From an uncultured Alphaproteobacteria bacterium (GTDB lineage: Bacteria; Pseudomonadota; Alphaproteobacteria; Sneathiellales; Sneathiellaceae): a DNA stretch of 9,015 bases. Positions 1 to 5,676 of this stretch are shown here, in pieces; position 1 is the stretch's first letter, and the number at the start of each line of letters is the position of its first letter. Location: NCBI GenBank assembly GCA_937910835.1, contig CALEMG010000566.1, forward strand, positions 1 through 9,015. Reading direction: 5' to 3'. The notes beneath the pieces are model-generated. The model had not been told where the DNA came from and did not search any database. It saw nothing but the letters and a program-made list of their open reading frames with translations. Position numbers and translations under genes: made by a program.

Positions 1-609
1 CTGATTGCGCGGCCGAGTTTCATCACCCCAGACATGAACGGGGATACTCTTATTATGGGCCTTGTAGATGGGAGAGAGGGCTGTGCCCCAATCCACCGTC
101 GCCAGCCAGCCCGCATTGCAATGGGTGAGAATATTGACAACGCCCACTTTGCCCTTTCCTTCCCAAATCGCCTCAATCACACCGAGGCCGTGATCGCCGA
201 TGGCACTATTGATTGCGACGTCCTCATCGCAAATCTGCGCGGCCTTCTCGTAAGCAGCCGACAAACGCGTATCTTCAGGCAGCGGCATGAGTAATTCCTG
301 CATCACGCGGATCGCCCATCTGAGATTAACCGCCGTCGGTCGCGTTGCGATCAGAATTTCCCCTATCCTCTGAAGTGCCGCATCACTCGCATCTTCCCGC
401 AAGCCAAGGCATATGCCATAGGCGGCCGTCGCCCCAATCAGCGGCGCGCCCCGCACTAGCATCGCACTGATCGCATGGGCCGCCTGATCAAGAGTGGTCA
501 GCTTTTCTATTCTGAATTCATGGGGAAGTCGCGTCTGGTCGATGATATCAACGGACCAGCCATCTTCCGCCAGCCAGATACTGCGATACGGCGTTCCATC
601 CACTTTCAT
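1..609 (-). CDS. mtnA: S-methyl-5-thioribose-1-phosphate isomerase (partial, C-terminus beyond window)
   Basis: This enzyme converts 5-methylthioribose-1-phosphate to 5-methylthioribulose-1-phosphate in the cytoplasm, a step of methionine salvage. I translated the reverse strand by hand from the ATG at 607-609, and it stays open for 203 codons to the window edge. It opens MKVDGTPYRSIWL and carries the family block RGAPLIGATAAYG (residues 53-65), NLRWA (95-99), THCNAGWLATVDWGTAL (162-178) and VHVWGDETRPRNQ (191-203). Cys164 in THCNAG matches the catalytic cysteine of the family; the catalytic aspartate would lie in the missing third. A GGGAG ribosome site sits about 7 bases before the ATG, which supports this start. 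The gene is divergent from the formaldehyde dehydrogenase gene, with 115 bp between them. The family is related to eIF2B alpha subunits, but the motifs here are those of true MtnA. Confidence 0.95.
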   Translation of the reverse strand, partial: MKVDGTPYRSIWLAEDGWSVDIIDQTRLPHEFRIEKLTTLDQAAHAISAMLVRGAPLIGATAAYGICLGLREDASDAALQRIGEILIATRPTAVNLRWAIRVMQELLMPLPEDTRLSAAYEKAAQICDEDVAINSAIGDHGLGVIEAIWEGKGKVGVVNILTHCNAGWLATVDWGTALSPIYKAHNKSIPVHVWGDETRPRNQ

Positions 610-724
610 TTGCTGCTCCCGGATCGTGAAATGTTGGGGAAGTTTAACGGGAAAAGCCTTGCTTCGACAGCCCTAAATCTGCACACTTGGCGCAATAACA
701 CGCACATCAGCAAGGGAATGAAAA
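610..724. promoter_or_regulatory. Divergent promoter region between mtnA and the formaldehyde oxidation operon
   Basis: These 115 bases separate two divergent start codons and must hold the 5' signals for mtnA (leftward) and for the dehydrogenase gene (rightward). At the left end, read on the minus strand, GGGAG is the mtnA ribosome site. At the right end, AAGGGA before the ATG at 725 is the ribosome site for the dehydrogenase. I found no -35/-10 pair good enough to name and no strong inverted repeat. The promoter role is inferred from gene arrangement only. Confidence 0.5.
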
Positions 725-1834
725 ATGGACGTAAAAGCAGCGGTCGCCCATAAAGCCGGAGCCCCCCTCACAATCGAAACTGTCACCCTCGACGGCCCGC
801 GCGAGGGCGAGGTTCTGGTCGAGGTTAAGGCAAGCGGCCTATGCCATACAGACGCTTTCACGCTTTCGGGAGAAGATCCGGAAGGGATTTTCCCGGCGAT
901 CCTTGGTCATGAGGGCGCGGGCGTTGTTGTCGATGTGGGACCGGGCGTGACGTCCCTTAAAAAAGGTGATCATGTTATTCCGCTCTACACACCCGAATGT
1001 CGCCAGTGCGACTATTGCACCAGTGGCAAGACCAACCTCTGTCAGGCAATCCGGGTGACGCAAGGTCAAGGCCTGATGCCGGACGGTTCCAGCCGCTTCA
1101 AAATCAATGGCGAGAAAGTTTTTCATTATATGGGCTGCTCCACCTTCGCGAACTACACGGTGGTGCCCGAAATCGCGCTTGCCAAAATTCGCGAAGATGC
1201 GCCGTTTGACAAGGTCTGCTACATCGGCTGCGGTGTCACCACAGGGATCGGCGCGGTAATCAATACGGCAAAAGTGAAGCCTGGCGACAATGTTGTTGTC
1301 TTCGGTCTTGGCGGTATCGGCCTGAACGTCATTCAGGGCGCGCGGCTTGCCGGGGCGGACATGATCGTCGGTGTCGATCTTAACCCGGCACGTAAAGAGC
1401 TCGGCGAGAAATTCGGCATGACCCATTTCGTCAATCCGACAGAGGTCGAGGATGACCTTGTTTCCTATCTGGTCGATCTGACCAAAGGTGGCGCGGATTA
1501 CTCCTTCGAATGTATCGGCAATGTGAATGTAATGCGTCAAGCGCTCGAATGCTGCCACAAGGGCTGGGGCGAGAGTATCATTATCGGCGTTGCGGGTGCG
1601 GGTCAGGAAATCTCCACCCGGCCGTTCCAGCTGGTGACCGGGCGCGTCTGGAAAGGTACTGCGTTTGGCGGCGCAAAGGGGCGCACGGATGTGCCGAAAA
1701 TTGTCGACTGGTATATGGATGGCAAGATCAATATCGATGACCTGATCACCCATGTCATGCCGATTGAGGAGATCAACAAGGGCTTCGACCTGATGCATGA
1801 AGGCAAGTCCATCCGCGGCGTCGTCACTTTTTAA
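725..1834 (+). CDS. adhC: S-(hydroxymethyl)glutathione dehydrogenase / class III alcohol dehydrogenase
   Basis: This NAD-dependent zinc enzyme oxidises S-hydroxymethylglutathione, formed spontaneously from formaldehyde and glutathione, to S-formylglutathione; the family also reduces S-nitrosoglutathione. The 369-residue length is the usual one for the class (also named frmA, flhA or GSH-FDH). Visible landmarks are the catalytic zinc ligands Cys40 (GLCHTD), His62-Glu63 (GHEGAG) and Cys169 (IGCGVTTG). Four cysteines for the structural zinc lie at 92, 95, 98 and 106. The Rossmann motif GLGGIG is at 194-199, with the NAD-selecting Asp218 in VGVDLN. An AAGGGA site precedes the ATG. The gene is followed after 9 bases by S-formylglutathione hydrolase, the next enzyme of the pathway, so the two form an operon. 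The product is cytoplasmic. Confidence is very high because of class III hallmarks and the partner gene. Confidence 0.97.
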   Translation: MDVKAAVAHKAGAPLTIETVTLDGPREGEVLVEVKASGLCHTDAFTLSGEDPEGIFPAILGHEGAGVVVDVGPGVTSLKKGDHVIPLYTPECRQCDYCTSGKTNLCQAIRVTQGQGLMPDGSSRFKINGEKVFHYMGCSTFANYTVVPEIALAKIREDAPFDKVCYIGCGVTTGIGAVINTAKVKPGDNVVVFGLGGIGLNVIQGARLAGADMIVGVDLNPARKELGEKFGMTHFVNPTEVEDDLVSYLVDLTKGGADYSFECIGNVNVMRQALECCHKGWGESIIIGVAGAGQEISTRPFQLVTGRVWKGTAFGGAKGRTDVPKIVDWYMDGKINIDDLITHVMPIEEINKGFDLMHEGKSIRGVVTF

Positions 1835-1843
1835 AGCGAGATT

Positions 1844-2683
1844 ATGGAAACCATTTCAGAACAGGCCTGCTTCGGCGGTACGCAAGGGTTCTATCTGCAT
1901 GAATCCTCGGTAACCGGTACAAACATGCGCTTCGCCGTCTTCCAGCCTCAACAGGCGCGCGGGATGAAAGTTCCCGTTCTCTATTATCTTGCTGGCCTTA
2001 CCTGCACCGAGGAAACTGCCACCATCAAGGCAGGTGCGCAGCGATTGGCGTCGGAATATGGGATCATGCTCGTCATGCCGGATACCAGCCCGCGTGGTGC
2101 CGGTCTGCCCGGAGAAGAAGATGACTGGGATTTCGGCACCGGGGCCGGGTTCTATCTTGACGCGGTGAAGGAACCCTGGGCCGACAGTTATCGGATGTAC
2201 AGTTATGTCCGCGACGAGCTTCGCCTCCTGATTAATGAAACTTTCAACGCCGATGTCGACCTGACCGGTATTTTTGGGCATTCCATGGGCGGGCATGGCG
2301 CGCTCACCATCGCGTTAAAAAATCCGGATATCTACAAGTCTGTCTCTGCCTTCGCGCCGATCTCATCACCAATGCAATGCCCCTGGGGCCACAAAGCCTT
2401 CACTGGCTATCTCGGGACGGACGAGGCAAGCTGGACGAAATATGACGCGACGGAACTTGTCAAAAATGGCCACCGCGCATCACATATCCTCATTGATCAG
2501 GGCAAAGCCGATCAGTTCCTGACCGAGCAGCTAAAACCCGAGGTTTTCGAGGCGGCCTGCAAGGAGGCGGGACAGCCCCTCACCTGCCGACTTCATGAAA
2601 ATTACGATCACAGCTATTACTTCATTCAGACCTTTGTGGAGGATCATATCCGCCATCATGTCTCTATCCTGAAGAAAAGCTAG
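1844..2683 (+). CDS. fghA: S-formylglutathione hydrolase
   Basis: This serine hydrolase of the esterase D family splits S-formylglutathione into formate and glutathione, completing glutathione-dependent formaldehyde detoxification in the cytoplasm. It has 279 residues, close to the family norm of about 280. The nucleophile elbow GHSMGGHGAL places Ser147. Asp223 lies in QGKADQFL and His256 in YDHSYYF, giving a complete catalytic triad. The oxyanion region YYLAGLTCTEE is at 47-57, and PDTSPRGAGLPGE spans about 79-91, as in family members. It starts 9 bases after the dehydrogenase stop with a weak purine-rich ribosome site (AGCGAG), so it is probably cotranscribed and translationally coupled. 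Its TAG stop overlaps, through the palindrome CTAG at 2680-2683, a minus-strand stop codon that closes the extended frame of the convergent alpha/beta hydrolase. It is also called frmB in enterobacteria. Confidence 0.96.
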   Translation: METISEQACFGGTQGFYLHESSVTGTNMRFAVFQPQQARGMKVPVLYYLAGLTCTEETATIKAGAQRLASEYGIMLVMPDTSPRGAGLPGEEDDWDFGTGAGFYLDAVKEPWADSYRMYSYVRDELRLLINETFNADVDLTGIFGHSMGGHGALTIALKNPDIYKSVSAFAPISSPMQCPWGHKAFTGYLGTDEASWTKYDATELVKNGHRASHILIDQGKADQFLTEQLKPEVFEAACKEAGQPLTCRLHENYDHSYYFIQTFVEDHIRHHVSILKKS

Positions 2684-2778
2684 ATGGACGCGAGATGCGC
2701 CCGGACATATCGGTTGAACTCTTCGGGTTTATCGATGGCAAGCTGATGCGCCGCATTATCGATCACCACAAGGTTTGA
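2680..2778 (-). pseudogene. In-frame continuation of the alpha/beta hydrolase beyond the premature TGA
   Basis: Reading on past the TGA in the same minus-strand frame gives 32 residues, beginning SNLVVIDNAAHQLAIDKP and ending YVRAHLASI, then a TAG at 2680-2682. NAAHQ matches the place where alpha/beta hydrolases of the enol-lactonase group carry the catalytic histidine, and KPEEFN followed by a hydrophobic helix is the usual C-terminus. There is no frameshift: only one codon (TGA, with residues RQIE before it and SNLVV after it) breaks the gene. A glycine is common at this place in relatives as I recall them, and GGA to TGA is a single-base change; this is an inference. The intact gene would thus run from 3468 to 2680. 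Confidence 0.8.
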
Positions 2779-3468
2779 TCATTCGATCTGGCGGTGGATC
2801 AGCTCGGAGGAGCTGAGCGGTGTACCCATATCCTCCCGTCCGACGATGACAAGAGTCTTTTTCTTGATCGCCGGAATGCGGTCCTTGAAGTCAATTCCGG
2901 AAATAGCATGGCAGCAGCCGACATAACCCTCTACGGATGTATCGACAATCATCTTGCGCACCCGCGCATCAAGCTCCGGCCGATCATCAAGAGAGCCTTC
3001 GACAAACCAGCGGGACATGGTCGGTTCGACTGTTGCGGCAAGTCCCTCTTCGGTCGCCAAGCGGATCCGTTCGGGCCAAAGCGCCGCCGCGCCATCCGGA
3101 AGCGCACAAAGAGAGCTTGAAATTACGAGGCTTGACGTGCGTTCCGGATAGGAAAGTGCAAATTCCTGCGCGATCATGCCGCCAATGGAAAGGCCGACGA
3201 AATGACTCTCCATCACCCCATAGGCATCCTGTATCGCCGCCACATCCGCGGCCAGCATCTTGAAATCATAAGGGCCCTTTACAGGGGCGCTTTTTCCATG
3301 TCCGCGCAGCGAATAACGAAGCACGCGATAATCTTTTTTGAGGTCTTCGGCCAGTTCGTCCCAGGCGGTGAGATCACAGCACAGCGAATGGCCCATGGTG
3401 ACGACAGGCGCGCCCTCCGGCCCTTCGAAGCTGGTTTCAAACTCAATTCCATTTGCCGTGATTATCAT
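2779..3468 (-). CDS. Alpha/beta fold hydrolase (3-oxoadipate enol-lactonase-like), cut short by an in-frame TGA
   Basis: This is a cytoplasmic alpha/beta hydrolase of the PcaD/RutD-like group; the substrate is unknown. The open frame gives 229 residues: an oxyanion-type motif GHSL (26-29), RGHGKS (55-60), the nucleophile elbow GLSIGG with Ser94, and an acidic residue Asp213 in GREDMGTP. It stops at TGA (2779-2781), before the histidine that completes the triad. The next 32 codons in the same frame (see 2680-2778) supply that histidine, so the intact gene would encode about 262 residues, a normal family length. AAGGGAGG just before the ATG is a near-ideal ribosome site. The gene lies 36 bases downstream of the amidohydrolase, probably in one operon with it and the binding protein. 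No pca genes are nearby, so a role in protocatechuate breakdown is not supported. As read, the product would probably be inactive or unstable. Confidence 0.85.
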   Translation of the reverse strand: MIITANGIEFETSFEGPEGAPVVTMGHSLCCDLTAWDELAEDLKKDYRVLRYSLRGHGKSAPVKGPYDFKMLAADVAAIQDAYGVMESHFVGLSIGGMIAQEFALSYPERTSSLVISSSLCALPDGAAALWPERIRLATEEGLAATVEPTMSRWFVEGSLDDRPELDARVRKMIVDTSVEGYVGCCHAISGIDFKDRIPAIKKKTLVIVGREDMGTPLSSSELIHRQIE

Positions 3469-3504
3469 GATCCCTCCCTTGTTATTATTTAGCGGGTGAA
3501 ATCA

Positions 3505-4242
3505 TTATGTCGGAAGTACCACCTCATTGACAAGCTGCGCACCACGGCTCGCCATGAAATAAAGGCCCATATAATGGGTCGCATCCTGTGGATGGGCCGC
3601 CGTCGCGCCATAGCCGATCTCTTCCGCGACGCTGCGTGGCAGATCATAGGTCGAGCAGCCCTTGTCATAGACATAAATTTCCTTGAGGCCCGGCATCATA
3701 TCATGATTGCGCGCGCTCAAACTGGTAAGAACAAAATCCATCACGCAGATATCCGTGCAAATGCCGACGACAAGAAGGTCGGTAATCGCGTTTTCTTTCA
3801 CCCAGTCGGCCACAGCGTTACTGCCATCGAGCCGCATCGCGCCGATAAAGCCGTTGATGCAGTCTTTGCGAACCAGCGTTGTGTTCGCATCCTCTTCCAG
3901 CCACTTAAGCTCCGGCACCAATTCCTCTTCCCCTGTTCCTGCCTCGCAATGCGGCGGATAGGGCGGTTCTGGCTTGCCTGGAATATGGGTATCCTGAAAT
4001 GCGAGGATCGGCCAGCCCTGCGCCGTGAAATGCCGGGCGAGGCGGACTGTCTCCGATACCATTGTCGCAACTTGCGCATTGGGTTCCGGCGGCGCGAGCG
4101 CCCCGGCCCCGACTGTTGCAAACCCGTTGACCTCATCGACAATTACGAGACCAACCTTGCGGCCCGCCGCCGACGGATCGAAATCGGCGAAGGCAAGCGG
4201 CATGGCCGCCGCCAGATCATTTGTGAGGTCACGGGTTGTCAC
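3505..4242 (-). CDS. Isochorismatase-family amidohydrolase, plant-type nicotinamidase-like
   Basis: This cysteine hydrolase of the isochorismatase superfamily probably hydrolyses an amide to an acid and ammonia in the cytoplasm. I choose the GTG at 4240-4242: AGGAG lies 5 bases upstream, and it begins 13 bases after the binding-protein stop. The upstream ATG at 4290 would overlap the preceding gene by 35 bases and has no such site. From GTG the protein has 245 residues. The expected triad is Asp36 (IVDEVNGF), Lys126 (VRKDCINGF) and Cys166 (GICTDICV); likely metal ligands are Asp84 and His86 (QDTH) and His98 (PPHC). The blocks VDEVNGF, PYPPHC, KDCINGFIG, GICTDICV and SARNH resemble, from memory, plant nicotinamidases more than bacterial PncA or RutB. 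N-carbamoylsarcosine amidase or maleamate amidase activities are alternatives. Its position between a binding-protein gene and a hydrolase gene suggests that it acts on the imported compound. Confidence 0.85.
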   Translation of the reverse strand: MTTRDLTNDLAAAMPLAFADFDPSAAGRKVGLVIVDEVNGFATVGAGALAPPEPNAQVATMVSETVRLARHFTAQGWPILAFQDTHIPGKPEPPYPPHCEAGTGEEELVPELKWLEEDANTTLVRKDCINGFIGAMRLDGSNAVADWVKENAITDLLVVGICTDICVMDFVLTSLSARNHDMMPGLKEIYVYDKGCSTYDLPRSVAEEIGYGATAAHPQDATHYMGLYFMASRGAQLVNEVVLPT

Positions 4243-4255
4243 GGGTTCTCCTAAC

Positions 4256-5425
4256 TTATCCGCATTGTGGCGAAGGTTCGATAACACCAAGCTTTTTCGC
4301 GATGTTCAAGGTGCCGTTGCTTGTCCTGGCGATATACATATTCATGGCTACGTGATGATCTTCCTTGGTGATCATCGCAGGGCCCGTCGGAATTTCAAAC
4401 GAAAGCCCGGCCATGCCATCGATCAGGGCTTCCTTATCCACCTTGCCGGCCTTCTCTAGACCACCTTTCAGCGCGATCAAGGAATTATAATGGGTCATCA
4501 CATAGAAGGAAACAACCGCTTCATCGCCGTTTGCCTTTTGAATTTTGGCGACAAAATCCTGCACACCCGGCTCTGGTGATCTCGCAACGAACGGAACCCC
4601 GGCATACATCCCCTCGCCCTTGCCCGGGCCAAAGGCCCCCAGATAGGTTTCCGCGAAGCCAAGGAAGGCGATCGTCATATTCTTTGTCAGGCCGAATTCC
4701 TCTGCCTGCTTGATAAAGGTGATGCCATCGGCGCCCGGCAGTGCAAATAACAGAATTTTCGCACCCGAATCCGCAATCTTGCGAATAATGGAGGAGAAAT
4801 CCTTGACGCCGAAGGGCGTATATTCCTCGCCGACGGTCGTCCCGCCGATATCGCCAACAATTCCTTTTGCCGTCTTGAACATGTTACGCGGCCAGACATA
4901 ATCCGCACCGAACATATAATAGCTGTCCCCGAGCCCCTCTTCTTTCAAATACGGGATGAGCGGCGCCGTATCCTGGTTCGGAACCGTGTTAAAAGAGAAG
5001 AGATAGCGATTGCAGATGCCGCCTTCGTAGTTGGTCGCATAGAGGAGCGGCGTTTTGCCCCGCTCCATCGTCGTCGCCATCGCATCACGGCCAGCCGAGG
5101 TGATTGGACCGGAAATCGCCATAACCTCATCGCGCTCAATCAGCTTTTTCGCCTTCTCAACGGAAGTTTTGGGGTCCGTCTTGCCATCCTCATAGAGCAT
5201 TTCCACTTGATGGCCCATGATGCCGCCGCCGGCGTTGATTTCCGATACCGCCAGATCGAGGCCCATTTTTGCCTGATTACCGAATAACTCCAGACCGCCG
5301 GAGAAAGGCTGTACCGCACCAATCTTGATGGTCTTCCCCGCGGCGATTGCCGGCATGCTAATCGTTGATGCAACCGCAGTCGCGCCCATCGCACCCATGA
5401 ATTTTCTTCTGGAAATCTCGATCAT
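4256..5425 (-). CDS. Tat-exported ABC transporter substrate-binding protein (urea/amide/branched-chain amino acid type)
   Basis: This periplasmic type I binding protein of the LivJ/AmiC/UrtA class delivers a small polar solute to an ABC importer. The start chosen is the ATG at 5423-5425, because GAGG lies 8 bases upstream and the protein then opens with a textbook twin-arginine signal, SRRKFMG (residues 5-11). A hydrophobic stretch and an AIAAG cleavage area follow at about 26-30. An ATG 14 codons upstream lacks these features. The precursor is 389 residues. IKIGAVQPFSGGLELFG begins the first lobe. NYEGGICNRY (132-141) and GADYVWPR (173-180) resemble UrtA, AmiC and FmdD, which bind urea or short amides, more than the amino acid binders. 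There is no lipobox cysteine. It is divergent from the two ATPases and two permeases that would complete the importer. The substrate cannot be fixed from sequence, and the amide assignment is an inference. Confidence 0.9.
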   Translation of the reverse strand: MIEISRRKFMGAMGATAVASTISMPAIAAGKTIKIGAVQPFSGGLELFGNQAKMGLDLAVSEINAGGGIMGHQVEMLYEDGKTDPKTSVEKAKKLIERDEVMAISGPITSAGRDAMATTMERGKTPLLYATNYEGGICNRYLFSFNTVPNQDTAPLIPYLKEEGLGDSYYMFGADYVWPRNMFKTAKGIVGDIGGTTVGEEYTPFGVKDFSSIIRKIADSGAKILLFALPGADGITFIKQAEEFGLTKNMTIAFLGFAETYLGAFGPGKGEGMYAGVPFVARSPEPGVQDFVAKIQKANGDEAVVSFYVMTHYNSLIALKGGLEKAGKVDKEALIDGMAGLSFEIPTGPAMITKEDHHVAMNMYIARTSNGTLNIAKKLGVIEPSPQCG

Positions 5426-5503
5426 CGCTTTATCCTCGCAATCGTTAAAATACCGAAGTTCCGGCATAACAAAACAGTTGTTTGTTAAATTGAATTGTGC
5501 ATG

Positions 5504-5531
5504 GTTATGCCAGTTACCGTAAAAGAATCAA
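5504..5531 (-). promoter_or_regulatory. Possible sigma-70 promoter for the binding-protein operon
   Basis: Read on the minus strand, TTGATT (5526-5531) and CATAAC (5504-5509) are separated by 16 bases and each match 4 of 6 consensus positions. Transcription would start near 5497, leaving a leader of about 70 bases. The match is modest and the surrounding DNA is AT-rich, so chance is possible. Confidence 0.3.
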
Positions 5532-5538
5532 ATAATTA

Positions 5539-5552
5539 CCGATACATATCGG
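5539..5552. repeat. Short perfect inverted repeat (possible protein-binding site)
   Basis: CCGATACATATCGG has two perfect 6-base arms around a 2-base centre. It lies just upstream of the possible -35 of the binding-protein operon, where an activator or a repressor could bind. No known operator consensus is recognised. Confidence 0.4.
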
Positions 5553-5592
5553 CATATTGTCCGGTTTTTGATGGAAAAATACAAAAAATTCA

Positions 5593-5626
5593 AACGTACA
5601 CATATTAAACTTTGTATGTGCACGTT
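5593..5626. promoter_or_regulatory. Candidate operator: 12-base inverted repeat upstream of the ATPase operon
   Basis: The left arm AACGTACACATA (5593-5604) and the right arm TATGTGCACGTT (5615-5626) match as an inverted repeat at 11 of 12 positions, across a 10-base spacer. The arm centres are 22 bases apart, about two helical turns, as expected for a dimeric regulator binding one face of DNA. A related half-site, TTTGTACGTA (5632-5641), follows in the orientation of the right arm. The right arm touches the possible -35 of the ATPase operon. No regulator gene lies in the window, so the binding protein is unknown. Confidence 0.5.
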
Positions 5627-5653
5627 CTTAATTTGTACGTATGCATATATAAA
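5625..5653 (+). promoter_or_regulatory. Possible promoter for the ATPase-permease operon
   Basis: TATAAA (5648-5653) is a good -10 candidate and would place the transcript start near 5660, about 17 bases before the ATG. The -35 at 17 bases spacing is TTCTTA (5625-5630), only 3 of 6 matches, so the promoter would be weak or activator-dependent. The neighbouring inverted repeat overlaps it by two bases. Confidence 0.3.
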
Positions 5654-5676
5654 TAAACTGAATCGGCGAAGCATGC

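Larger units (their letters stand above)
5426..5676. promoter_or_regulatory. AT-rich divergent control region of the transporter locus
   Basis: These 251 bases lie between the start codons of the binding-protein gene (leftward) and the first ATPase gene (rightward) and are clearly richer in A and T than the flanking genes. They should hold both promoters. Beyond the elements listed separately there is an imperfect dyad around 5470-5486 (ACAAAACAGTTGTTTGT) in the probable leader of the binding-protein gene, too weak to assign. The ribosome site of the binding-protein gene (GAGG on the minus strand) lies at the left end. The one before the ATPase ATG is poor (GGCGAAG). Confidence 0.65.

Noticed and set aside
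34..753. Small plus-strand frames (34-294, 475-753, 494-676) at the left end
   Set aside because: All overlap the mtnA coding frame on the other strand or the start of adhC, and none has family features or a convincing ribosome site.
839..1798. Long minus-strand open frame of 319 codons opposite the formaldehyde dehydrogenase gene
   Set aside because: It is the antisense shadow of a certain gene. Its translation shows no family motif and there is no ribosome site of note.
2779..2781. TGA recoded as an amino acid (selenocysteine or an alternative genetic code)
   Set aside because: TGA is the normal stop of the first ATPase gene in this window, so the code is standard. The position is not a catalytic cysteine site, and I saw no obvious selenocysteine hairpin just downstream. 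Nonsense mutation or error is simpler.
2680..4242. The hydrolase pair as RutB and RutD of the pyrimidine Rut pathway
   Set aside because: The amidohydrolase motifs differ from RutB as I know it, and no rutA, rutC, rutF or rutG-like gene is present.
3496..4254. Plus-strand open frame of 252 codons opposite the amidohydrolase gene
   Set aside because: The minus-strand product has clear isochorismatase motifs. The plus-strand translation is rich in Arg and His without any recognisable domain, typical of a shadow frame.
5498..5515. Sigma-54-like sequence TGGCATAACCATGCA on the minus strand before the binding-protein gene
   Set aside because: The GG and GC elements are one base too close (11 instead of 12 between the first bases), and sigma-54 promoters need exact spacing. 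The sequence is better left as chance.
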